The notes beneath the pieces are model-generated. The model saw nothing but the letters and a program-made list of their open reading frames with translations. It was not told the origin of the DNA and searched no databases. Position numbers and translations under genes: made by a program. Below, one piece after another: positions 1 to 9,079 of a DNA stretch of 39,216 nt. Origin of the DNA: an uncultured Spartobacteria bacterium (GTDB taxonomy: Bacteria > Verrucomicrobiota > Verrucomicrobiia > Chthoniobacterales > UBA6821); NCBI GenBank assembly GCA_903826635.1, contig CAIKFI010000020.1, positions 1-39,216 on the forward strand, read 5' to 3'. Every line of letters begins with the position of its first letter. The stretch's first letter is position 1.

Positions 1-2436
1 AGCATTTTGCGGTCCCAGAGACCAAGATTCTTGAGATCCTCGACGAGGTAGCTGTTGATGACGGTGAATTCACCGCTCAGATTCCCCTTTGCAAAGAGAT
101 TCTTGAATGTTGGTTCGATCGACTGGGAAACACCCGTGATGTTGGAGATCGTCGCCGTCGGGGCGATGGCCATGGTGTTGCTGTTACGCATGCCGTGCTT
201 GCGGATCGCTTGGCGCACAACATTCCAGTCGAGGGTGCTGGTACGGTCCATGGTGACGGGGATGCCTCTCTCCTGCTCAAGAAGATCGATGGTATCGATC
301 GGGAGGAGACCTCGGTCCCACTTGGAACCCTTGAAGGTCTCGTAAGCGCCGCGCTCAGCCGCAAGCTCCGTTGAGGCGAGAGTGGCGAAGTAGGAGATCG
401 CCTCCATGCTGGTGTCCGCAAAGTTCACCGCTTCCTGACTGGCATAGCTGATCTTGAGCTTATAGAGGGCATCTTGGAAGCCCATGAGGCCCAGACCGAC
501 GGGGCGGTGACGCATGTTGGCGGTCTTGGCCTCCGGAGTCGGATAGTAATTGATATCGATGACGTTATCGAGCATCCGCAGGGCTGTGCGGATCGTTTTC
601 TCAAGAAGTTGGAGGTCCAGCCCCCGCTCGTTGATGTGCAGGGGAAGTCCGATGGATCCCAGATTACAGACAGCGGTCTCCTCCGCAGAGGTATTGAGCA
701 GGATTTCGGTGCAGAGGTTGGAACTGTGTACAACTCCCTGATGATCCTGGGGAGAACGGACATTGGAGGGATCCTTAAAGGTGATCCAAGGGTGGCCCGT
801 CTCGAAGACCATCGAGAGGATCTTGCGCCAGATTGCCGAAGCCTCGACCCTCTTGAAAAGGGAGATTTCAGCGCGGTCAGCCATGGCCTCGTATTCCGTA
901 TAACGCTCCTCAAAGGCACGGCCGTAGAGGTCGTGAAGATCGGGCACATCGCTGGGGCTGAAGAGCGTCCACTGGGCATTCTCCTTAACCCTCTTCATGA
1001 AGAGGTCAGGGATCCAATTGGCGGTATTCATGTCATGGGTGCGGCGGCGCTCATCACCCACGTTCTTGCGAAGCTCGAGGAAATCCTCGATATCCAGATG
1101 CCAGGTCTCGAGGTAAGCGCACATCGCCCCTTTGCGCTTGCCGCCCTGATTGACAGCGACGGCCGTGTCGTTGGCCACCTTCAGGAAGGGGATGACCCCC
1201 TGGCTTTCACCATTGGTCCCTTTGATGAGGGAGCCCGTGGAGCGGACATTCGTCCAGTCGTTGCCAAGACCTCCGGCCCACTTGGAGAGTTTGGCATCGT
1301 CGCTGATGCACTTGAAGATGTGATCGAGATCGTCCATCACTGTCGTGAGGTAGCAGGAGCTCAACTGGGGATGAAGGGTGCCACTGTTAAAAAGGGTGGG
1401 CGTCGAGGAGGTGAACAGGAAGCTGGAAAGGAGTTCGTAAAACTCGATGGCCCTCTCGTTTTTGCTCTCCCCTTCATTCAGTGCGAGACCGAGGCAGACC
1501 CGCATCCAAAAAAACTGCGGCGACTCGATCCTGCGACCGCCGATATGGATAAGGTATCGGTCGTAAATCGTCTGCAGGCCCATGTAATTGAAGAGCAGAT
1601 CGCGCTCTGGCTTGAGCGCGGCAGCGATCCTATCGATGTCGAACTCCAGCAGCCCCGGGGTAAGGCGACCTGCCGCAATTCCCTCGTCCAGATAGGCTCT
1701 GAAGCGGGTGCTGTGGGCCACCGTGACATCATGGTAGTGCTCGTAGCCGGGGAGCGTCTCTCCGTAGATTACGTCCAGTAAAAGACGGGCCGTCACATAG
1801 CCGTAGGCAGGATCCTGCTCGATGCGGGATTTTGCCGCGAAAATCATCGCCTTCTCGATCTCTACGATGCGAACCCCATCGTAGAGATTCCGCATTGTCT
1901 CGTCAGCCATCTCCCTGGCCTCACACCGATCCTCAAAACCGCGGCAAGCGCGGATCAGGGTGCGGCGAATGCGCTGGGGTTCCAGGGTCTCACGGCTTCC
2001 ATCCCTGAGCGTGACGCCCAATTCAGCCTGAACCTGACCGGTAAGATCGCGGTCACCACGCAGAGCGCGGGCTTTTCTCCGATCTTCGCGGTAAATGATA
2101 TAACGTCGCGCCACATTGGTGTGACCCTGCACCATGAGAGCCTCTTCCACGGCATCTTGGACGCGCTCGATCTCCAACTCCTCCCCTCGGATCGCGCGTC
2201 CAAAGAGACGCTGGACGACGGCTGAAGTCACTGCAAGGGAGGATGCCTTATCCTCGGGAGAGAGGTTGTAATCGCTAGGAATGTCGCGATCAGCCTTGAA
2301 AGCACTCTCGACCGCCAACCGAATCCGCTCCTCATTGAACGATTCGCTGCGTCCATCGCGCTTGCGCACATTGAACTCACGTCCATGAAGCGGGTCGACA
2401 CCACTTAGGGAAAGTTGTCCGGAAAGAGGTTCCATA
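1..2436 (-). CDS. nrdA: Ribonucleoside-diphosphate reductase class I alpha subunit, C-terminus beyond the left window edge
   Basis: Not in the ORF track because no stop lies in the window. Reverse-strand translation starts [38 protein letters not shown] and contains [28 protein letters not shown] and [27 protein letters not shown], typical of class I RNR alpha. Confidence 0.95.
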
Positions 2437-2493
2437 GGGTTAATTAGAGCGTTGGGGAGGGATTTGGGGATTTTGGGGAAAAGTTCCATAAAA

Positions 2494-2541
2494 ACACTAT
2501 ATGTTGTGTCTCGTGGAGATGTCTGACGCTAGGTGTAGGTG
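2494..2541 (-). promoter_or_regulatory. Putative tandem NrdR-box operator upstream of nrdA
   Basis: acactatatgttgtgt at 2494-2509 fits the NrdR box pattern. A degenerate second copy, acgctaggtgtaggtg at 2526-2541 (10/16 identical), is offset by 32 bp. Confidence 0.65.
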
Positions 2542-2739
2542 ACGCAGGGCCGACGGGTCAACGAGATTTTCCAAGTTTTTTCTTTTTTCTTTTTTTCTCT
2601 TTAGGGGCGCAAAATCTTCGGATGATTGAGAAGCCATTTTCGGACTCTTGCACCTCCCGCGCAAGAGGAAGCGGTACCACGAATGAATTAAAAAAGAGAA
2701 AAAGATTGCTCCGCCAGAGAGGACTTGGGAGCCCCTTTT

Positions 2740-3975
2740 TTACTGACTTCGCAAGGACACTCCTCGACCTGACACCAAGGCAAGAGCCTCCCCGACCAGA
2801 AAGAGCGATCCGGCAAGCAAAACAGGGACTTGAGAGGAGGGGGAGGATGTCTCCACAAGCTTGAGAGCCTCCGCAAGGGAGGAGAAAACATGCACTGGAG
2901 GAGAAAAATCACCCGCAAATCGGGCTAATATTTCCGGATCCATGGAGCGAGAGGATGCAACCGGGACGAGATAAATCTCGCTGGCGATCGGCGAGAGAAT
3001 CCTCAAGATTGTTGCGGGATCTTTGTCTGCAAGAGCCCCGAAGATCAATCGGCAGCGCTCTTGGGCGAACTCTTCACGCCAAACAGCCACGAGTTGACGG
3101 GCCGCATGCACATTGTGGGCTCCATCAAGAATCAACCCTTCTGTCCCCAAACGCTGGAAGCGTCCCGGCCATGTGACTCCGGCAACCCCGAGCGCCCCAA
3201 CCTCCGGAGCAATCTGGAATCCTGCAATCTCGAGCAATCTTAGGGCCGTGGCGGCATTCCAACGTTGATGGGATCCCCTTAAACCCACGACGAGAGCCTC
3301 ATCAAGGGCCTCCGTAACCCAATGACAGGGGACCCCTTGCTCCTGCGCAACTCGGGCAAGACTTTCCCGGACCTCCTCCTCCTGAGGCGCAATGACCGCG
3401 GGAATACCGGTTCGGAAGATTCCGGCCTTTTCCCGGGCGATTTCCGGGAGGCTTTCTCCCAGCCACTCGGTGTGATCGAGTCCGATCGGGGTGATTGCGC
3501 AGGCCAACTTCGGAGCCGTGTTGGTGGCATCCAATCGCCCGCCCAAACCGGTCTCCAGAACCACGATCTCACAACCCTCCTTGGCAAAGTATTCAAAGGC
3601 AAGTGCGGTCACGAGCTCGAAGAATGTCGGTTGATCTGCCTCACCCCACCCTCCTGTTACCTTGCGAAGCCCAAGAATCCCCTCTTCCAAAGCCGTGGAG
3701 TTGGCATTCTTGCCATTCACTCTGATTCTTTCGGAGAAATCAACCAGGTGAGGCGACGTATAGAGGCCTGTCCGGTAGCCGGCGGCCCTAAGCACAGACT
3801 CACTCAATGCACAGACCGACCCTTTGCCGTTTGTTCCCGCGACATGCAGACAGCGGAGCCGCTGCTCGGGGTTCCCCATTGCCTTGAGAAGCCGCTCCAT
3901 CCTCTGCAACCCGGGAACAACGCCCCGGGATTGGGTGGACATCAACCAATCGATCGGGGAGGAATCAAGGGCCAT
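2740..3975 (-). CDS. folC: Bifunctional folylpolyglutamate synthase/dihydrofolate synthase
   Basis: LHVAGTNGKGSVCAL P-loop, GLYTSPHLVDFSERIRVNG, LETGLGGRLDATN, LDGAHN motifs of the Mur ligase/FolC family. Confidence 0.93.
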   Translation of the reverse strand: MALDSSPIDWLMSTQSRGVVPGLQRMERLLKAMGNPEQRLRCLHVAGTNGKGSVCALSESVLRAAGYRTGLYTSPHLVDFSERIRVNGKNANSTALEEGILGLRKVTGGWGEADQPTFFELVTALAFEYFAKEGCEIVVLETGLGGRLDATNTAPKLACAITPIGLDHTEWLGESLPEIAREKAGIFRTGIPAVIAPQEEEVRESLARVAQEQGVPCHWVTEALDEALVVGLRGSHQRWNAATALRLLEIAGFQIAPEVGALGVAGVTWPGRFQRLGTEGLILDGAHNVHAARQLVAVWREEFAQERCRLIFGALADKDPATILRILSPIASEIYLVPVASSRSMDPEILARFAGDFSPPVHVFSSLAEALKLVETSSPSSQVPVLLAGSLFLVGEALALVSGRGVSLRSQ

Positions 3976-4123
3976 GCGTAAACCTGAAGAATGAAACCTG
4001 AAACCTGAATGCTACGGAAATCAGTCCTCTGCGAAACAGCCGCCACGATGTCGCGAACCTCAAAGGATTCTAAAGGCTCAAAAAGGTGACAGCTGAAATG
4101 CTTCATCTTTCCGCCTACAAGTC

Positions 4124-4981
4124 TCATCCCTCGTCCCTTATTTTCCCCATCAGGTTCCCTAGGATCGTGATGATCGTTTCACGTATTTTGGCCCGTGGGA
4201 CAATCTCATCGACAAGACCGTGTTCCAAAAGGAACTCGGCGGTCTGAAACCCATCGGGAAGCTCCTGGTGGGTCGTCTCGCGGATAACCCTTGGGCCGGC
4301 AAAGCCGATCATGCTCCGCGGTTCGGCAAGCGTGATATCCCCGAGTGTGGCAAAACTGGCCATGACCCCCGCTGTCGTCGGATTTGTCAGCACGGCAATA
4401 TAGGGGAGACCGGCTTCGGCATGACGCGCCAGAGCCCCGCTTGTCTTGGCCATCTGCATCAGCGATAGCATCCCCTCATACATGCGGGCACCACCCGAGG
4501 CGCAGAAAATGATGACGGGGCTCTTGGCCTTGGTGGCCGCCTCGATGGTACGTGTAATCTTCTCCCCGACCACGGATCCCATGGTGGCGGCTAGGAAGGA
4601 AAAATCCATCACCGCCAATCCGATCCTATGCCCGCCCACCCGCGCCGATCCGGAGATCACGGCGTCGGTCAGACCGGTTTTCTGACGATAGGTCTTGAGG
4701 CGCTCTTCATAGGTCGCAACCCCTTTGAATCCAAGAGGATCCACCGAAAACATGGCCGCATCAGACTCCTCAAAGCTTTCCTCATCGACCAAGATCCCGA
4801 TACGTTCCCAAGCCCCCATGCTGAAATGGTACTCACATTTCGGGCAGACACGGAGATTTTCCTCGATGGCGAGTTGATGGATCATTTCCGAACATCCCGG
4901 ACATTTCGTCCAAAGACCTTCCGGCATCTCACGCTTTTTTTTGTCCAAAAACTTGAGGGTGGGCTTTTTGAAAATCGTCAT
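4124..4981 (-). CDS. accD: Acetyl-CoA carboxylase carboxyltransferase subunit beta
   Basis: Zinc-ribbon CPGC...CPKC, SGGARMYEGMLSLMQMAKT, PTTAGVMASFATLGDITLAEP. The preferred start is internal (MTIFKKP) to the 5002 ORF. Confidence 0.94.
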   Translation of the reverse strand: MTIFKKPTLKFLDKKKREMPEGLWTKCPGCSEMIHQLAIEENLRVCPKCEYHFSMGAWERIGILVDEESFEESDAAMFSVDPLGFKGVATYEERLKTYRQKTGLTDAVISGSARVGGHRIGLAVMDFSFLAATMGSVVGEKITRTIEAATKAKSPVIIFCASGGARMYEGMLSLMQMAKTSGALARHAEAGLPYIAVLTNPTTAGVMASFATLGDITLAEPRSMIGFAGPRVIRETTHQELPDGFQTAEFLLEHGLVDEIVPRAKIRETIITILGNLMGKIRDEG

Positions 4982-5075
4982 CTTCCCTTGATTCTGCAAC
5001 AAAGTCCCCGCCCATGGGAAGACTTACGCGAAGGATTATGGGCAGGTTGAACCGCCACTTGCAGTGTGAAACAAC

Positions 5076-5855
5076 CTACCCCCTGGCGATCGTGACTGCA
5101 CAGACCTCTGATGCACCGCCCTCCATTAGGATGGCTGCGCAGGCATCGAGTGTCGTCCCCGTGGTCGCCACATCGTCCACAAGAAGAAAGGATGCATCGG
5201 CACTGGGAGGACGACGGAGTGAAAAGGCCCCTTTGAGATTTTGCAGGCGTGCGGAACGGTCAAACCCCGCTTGGGGAGCGGTGGCACGATTTCTCTTTAA
5301 CAAGCGGCGCACAGGTATCCCGAGGCGTTTTGCAAGCGATCCTGCCAGAAGATCCGACTGATTAAACTCCCTCTCCCGTTCACGCAGGGGATGAAGCGGC
5401 ACCGGGACGACAGCGTCAAACTTCTTTCCAGCCAACCTCGTATCATCGAGTGCCGGAAGCATCAGTTGGGAGAGGATTGGCAACAGGCTTTGATCCCGTC
5501 CGTATTTGAAACGCTGGATTAATTCCTGAACCAGTCCTTCAAACCGGCAGGCCGCAACGATCGTTGTGAGATGCCATCTCCTTCCCTCGCAATTGGAGCA
5601 TTGGAAGAGACCTTGCATCGGATGCGAACAGACGGGACACCGACACTCCGGTGGGGCGGGAATGCGTGCTTGGCATGCCTTGCAAAGGAAAAAATCGCAA
5701 CCCACAGTTCCTGGCTTGCCTCTTTGTTCACCGTTATGATCCAAGCGGCAACCGCATCCACCGCAATGCTCGGGATAAATGAGTGAGAGGATCCCGGAAA
5801 CCCCCTCCCGGATCAGAACGGTGAGCGGGATCCTTTTAACATCGACCCCTTTCAT
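5076..5855 (-). CDS. comF: ComF family protein (phosphoribosyltransferase-like)
   Basis: Cysteine-rich N-terminus (CGGCGCR, CKAC, CPVC, CSNCEG) and PRPP motif FLLVDDVATTGTTLDAC. The start ATG at 5855 overlaps the stop of the upstream gene. Confidence 0.88.
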   Translation of the reverse strand: MKGVDVKRIPLTVLIREGVSGILSLIYPEHCGGCGCRLDHNGEQRGKPGTVGCDFFLCKACQARIPAPPECRCPVCSHPMQGLFQCSNCEGRRWHLTTIVAACRFEGLVQELIQRFKYGRDQSLLPILSQLMLPALDDTRLAGKKFDAVVPVPLHPLREREREFNQSDLLAGSLAKRLGIPVRRLLKRNRATAPQAGFDRSARLQNLKGAFSLRRPPSADASFLLVDDVATTGTTLDACAAILMEGGASEVCAVTIARG

Positions 5856-6844
5856 TACCCGTGGATTTTTTCGTACCGAAGAGGTTGACGGCGTGTTCTG
5901 AAAAGCAGACCTGCAAGACATCCGGTCAGTACAAGCGCCCCCATCGGGAACAATCCAATGGGTACCATCCCATTGCACTGGGGAGGTCCGATAAAAGGCA
6001 GGTATTTGGTCGAGGGAATGGCCGTGAAGCCCGAGACGACATTTAGTGCCTGCTGACTGAAAATGAAGAGGCCGTGCAATCCGATGGATGCCCAAAGCGA
6101 ACCCGTCCTGATGGTCAACCAAGCCAGAATCACACCGGCCGTAAAGAGAGTCATGAGGGACCAGATCAAGATCCTCCAAGGGGGCAATGCACCGCCGATC
6201 GCACTCAATTGCTGGAGACCGCTCCACCAGGACGGAACCGTGTGGATACCTGATACGGAGGGTGGAATGTTCAGGAAATGAACCAAAGCAAAGACTAGGG
6301 AGGAGAAGATGATTGCAGCCAGGGGGGACATTGCCTGGCGGAAAAACCCGAGCAGGATTCCCCTGAAAAGGAACTCCTCGATCGTTGCGACCGCCACGCC
6401 TGTCAGGATGATCTTAGGAAGGAAATGCAGGATCAACTGGGGAAACTGATACCTCATGGTGAAGGCACCCGAAAGCAGAAGCATGGGCTCCAACAGAAGG
6501 CCACAGAACAGACCGCAAAGCATTCCCATTCCGAGGTCACTCAACGGATGCTCGTTCCTTGACAAACCAAACTCTTTCAACGACCTGATCCGCAGGGATC
6601 GGAGCAGCGGCCATAGAAGCAGAATTGCAGCCACCTGAAGACTCCGTGACAAATACCGGTGAAAAGGCATTCTTTGAATATCACCCACAAAGCCACCGCA
6701 CCAGCCTGAGGGAACCTGCTGAAGAAGATGCCAGACACAGGGTGCCGCCAAGGCTCCTCCCAAGAGAACAACCACCAGATACAGAAAGATCTTCCCGAGG
6801 GAGCGCACACAGGGAAAACTAGCACCCCCATCCCCCAACACCAA
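5855..6844 (-). CDS. CPBP family intramembrane glutamic endopeptidase (CAAX/Abi-like)
   Basis: Multi-TM protein with the EEFLFRG motif and a downstream FALVHFL motif. Confidence 0.85.
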   Translation of the reverse strand: MVLGDGGASFPCVRSLGKIFLYLVVVLLGGALAAPCVWHLLQQVPSGWCGGFVGDIQRMPFHRYLSRSLQVAAILLLWPLLRSLRIRSLKEFGLSRNEHPLSDLGMGMLCGLFCGLLLEPMLLLSGAFTMRYQFPQLILHFLPKIILTGVAVATIEEFLFRGILLGFFRQAMSPLAAIIFSSLVFALVHFLNIPPSVSGIHTVPSWWSGLQQLSAIGGALPPWRILIWSLMTLFTAGVILAWLTIRTGSLWASIGLHGLFIFSQQALNVVSGFTAIPSTKYLPFIGPPQCNGMVPIGLFPMGALVLTGCLAGLLFRTRRQPLRYEKIHG

Positions 6845-6891
6845 GCACTGCCTGACTAGATGAGAAAAAAGAGCCCCAACGGAGGAACATA

Positions 6892-7158
6892 ATGAGAGGA
6901 TGTCATGAATGGATCGTGCGTGATGAGGACGGGGTCAAACGTGAGATCCGTGTCATCAAGGAGGCGAGTCTCTTTCGCTTTCAGACCAAGCGGACGGATG
7001 CCGAAATCTGGACCTACTTCGATAACAAGAAGAGCAAACCTTCCCCATCGGATGTTGAATCGCTGATTGAAGTGCTTGAGCGGAAATACCAACGCAAGCG
7101 CGCTCCTTACAGCGACCTCCAACTTGCAAAGAAAATGCTCTCGGATCTTCCCCGATGA
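6892..7158 (+). CDS. Small hypothetical protein (88 aa)
   Basis: Complete ORF MRGCHEWIVRDEDGVKREIRVIKEASLFRFQTK..., with 4-nt ATGA overlap with bioA. Confidence 0.7.
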   Translation: MRGCHEWIVRDEDGVKREIRVIKEASLFRFQTKRTDAEIWTYFDNKKSKPSPSDVESLIEVLERKYQRKRAPYSDLQLAKKMLSDLPR

Positions 7159-8459
7159 AGGCAGACGGAGCACTCTGGAACACCCACGCACTCGCAGCGG
7201 CTGACCATCGTCATCTCTGGCATCCCTTTACCCAGCAGCAGGAATGGTGCGGTGAGGAACCCCTGGTGATCGTCTCGGGGTCGGGAGCCACGCTTGCCGA
7301 CAGCCATGGCAGGAGCTACATCGACGGAAACAGCTCCATCTGGACCAATATTCATGGTCACTGTCATCCCCGGATTGTCGGTGCCGTCTCGCGGCAGTTG
7401 TCCACGCTTGACCACACCTCCTTCCTCGGCACCACGCACCCTCTGGCCATTGAGCTAGCCTCCAGACTTCTTGCTCTCCTGCCCGGGTCACCACTGACTC
7501 GCGTCTTCTACTCCGACAATGGTTCCACTGCGGTGGAAGCGGCCCTGAAAATGTCACTTCAATACTGGCAACTCCGGGACCAACCCGAGCGGTGTCGATT
7601 CGTAAGCTTCAGCAACGCCTACCATGGGGATACCGCAGGTGCGGCCAGCCTCGGCGGGATTCCGACCTTCTTCGATCGCTTTGCCGGACTGCACTTTTCC
7701 GTGGAGCATGTTGCGGATTTTACGGCATTGGAGGCTCGGGTTGGAGGGAATGATCTGGCCGCAGTCATCATCGAACCCCTGATCCAAGGCGCGGCGGGCA
7801 TGAGACTCTGGCCCGAGGGAATGCTTCGCTCCCTGCGGGAATTCTGTGACAGGACAGGCGCCCTTCTTATCTTTGACGAGGTCATGACAGGTTTCGGCAG
7901 GACCGGAAGTATGTTTGCATGCCAGCAGGAGGGCGTGACTCCCGATCTTCTCTGCGTGGCCAAGGGAATCACCGGCGGAGTCCTTCCCTTGGCCGCAACC
8001 ATGGTCACGGAAAAGATCTACTGGGCATTCCTCGGCACGATCGGAGAACAGAAAACCTTCTACTACGGGCACAGTTACACGGCCAACCCACCCGCCTGTG
8101 CCGCTGCACTGGCAAGCCTTGATCTCTTTGAGGAGGAAAAAACCTTGGAGATCCTTCAGAAGAAAATCGCCTATCTTGCGCGATGCCTTGATGCCCTGCG
8201 CTCACTCCCCTTTGTGGCGGAAATCCGCCAATGCGGCTTCATCGCCGGGATTGAACTGATGCAGGATCCTGAAAAAAATACGCCCTTCTCATGGCAGGAT
8301 CAGATCGGGGCGAAGGTCTGCAAGGCTGCAAGATCACATGGATTGCTCACCCGACCCGTCCGCGACACCATCGTCCTCATGCCACCCCTCTGCACCACGG
8401 AGCGGGAGATTGAAATCGCCGTCACTGCAATCTTCAAGGCGATTTTGGAGGTGTGTTGA
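7155..8459 (+). CDS. bioA: Adenosylmethionine-8-amino-7-oxononanoate aminotransferase
   Basis: Class III aminotransferase: HLWHPFTQQQEW, DGNSSIWTNIHGHCHP, YHGDTAGAASLGG, LIFDEVMTGFGRTG, CVAKGITGGVLPLAAT, YGHSYTANPPACAAALASL. Confidence 0.92.
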   Translation: MKADGALWNTHALAAADHRHLWHPFTQQQEWCGEEPLVIVSGSGATLADSHGRSYIDGNSSIWTNIHGHCHPRIVGAVSRQLSTLDHTSFLGTTHPLAIELASRLLALLPGSPLTRVFYSDNGSTAVEAALKMSLQYWQLRDQPERCRFVSFSNAYHGDTAGAASLGGIPTFFDRFAGLHFSVEHVADFTALEARVGGNDLAAVIIEPLIQGAAGMRLWPEGMLRSLREFCDRTGALLIFDEVMTGFGRTGSMFACQQEGVTPDLLCVAKGITGGVLPLAATMVTEKIYWAFLGTIGEQKTFYYGHSYTANPPACAAALASLDLFEEEKTLEILQKKIAYLARCLDALRSLPFVAEIRQCGFIAGIELMQDPEKNTPFSWQDQIGAKVCKAARSHGLLTRPVRDTIVLMPPLCTTEREIEIAVTAIFKAILEVC

Positions 8460-8535
8460 TGATCCTTGTTTTTGAAAACACCCTTCGGGATAGGCTATCG
8501 ATGGATTTTCTCTAAAAAACCTTTAGAAGGAAGAA

Positions 8536-8958
8536 ATGCCATCTCAACCCAATCACTGGCTCGTCAAATCAGAACCCTCTGCCTACTCGTGGGCTGATCT
8601 CGTGAGTGATGGGAAGACCTCCTGGACCGGCGTCCGGAACTTCCAGGCCCGGAACAACCTTAGAGCCATGAAAAAGGGAGATTTCGTCTTCTTCTACCAG
8701 AGTGTGACGACTCCGGCAGTGATGGGGATCTCCAAGGTCCTCAAAGAGGCTTATCCCGATCCAACTGCAAGCGAGGGTGACTGGAGTTGTGTCGATCTTG
8801 AGCATGTAGAACCGCTCACCACCCCCGTGACACTTGCCTCCATCAAGGCAGACCCAACACTCAGTGAGATTGCCCTCATCAAGCAATCCCGCCTGAGCGT
8901 CATGCCGGTCACCAAGCAAGAATACGAAAGGATCCTGAAAATGGGCGAAAAGAACTGA
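8536..8958 (+). CDS. EVE domain-containing protein (Thy28-like)
   Basis: HWLVKSEPSAYSWADL, WTGVRNFQARNNLRAMKKGDFVFFYQS are hallmark EVE-domain sequences. Confidence 0.92.
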   Translation: MPSQPNHWLVKSEPSAYSWADLVSDGKTSWTGVRNFQARNNLRAMKKGDFVFFYQSVTTPAVMGISKVLKEAYPDPTASEGDWSCVDLEHVEPLTTPVTLASIKADPTLSEIALIKQSRLSVMPVTKQEYERILKMGEKN

Positions 8959-9079
8959 TTACTATCGGGACATCGGCCCATCATTAGCATTTAAAAATAA
9001 AAGCTCAGCGACTTTTAGCTCTCGGAGCCTCTGCGGGAAACCTTCCCAATTCCAAATCGATCCTGCTGATATCCGGGCA

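Noticed and set aside
474-1781. 435-aa plus-strand ORF
   Set aside because: Antisense to nrdA, whose reverse-strand translation matches class I RNR throughout. It is a shadow ORF.
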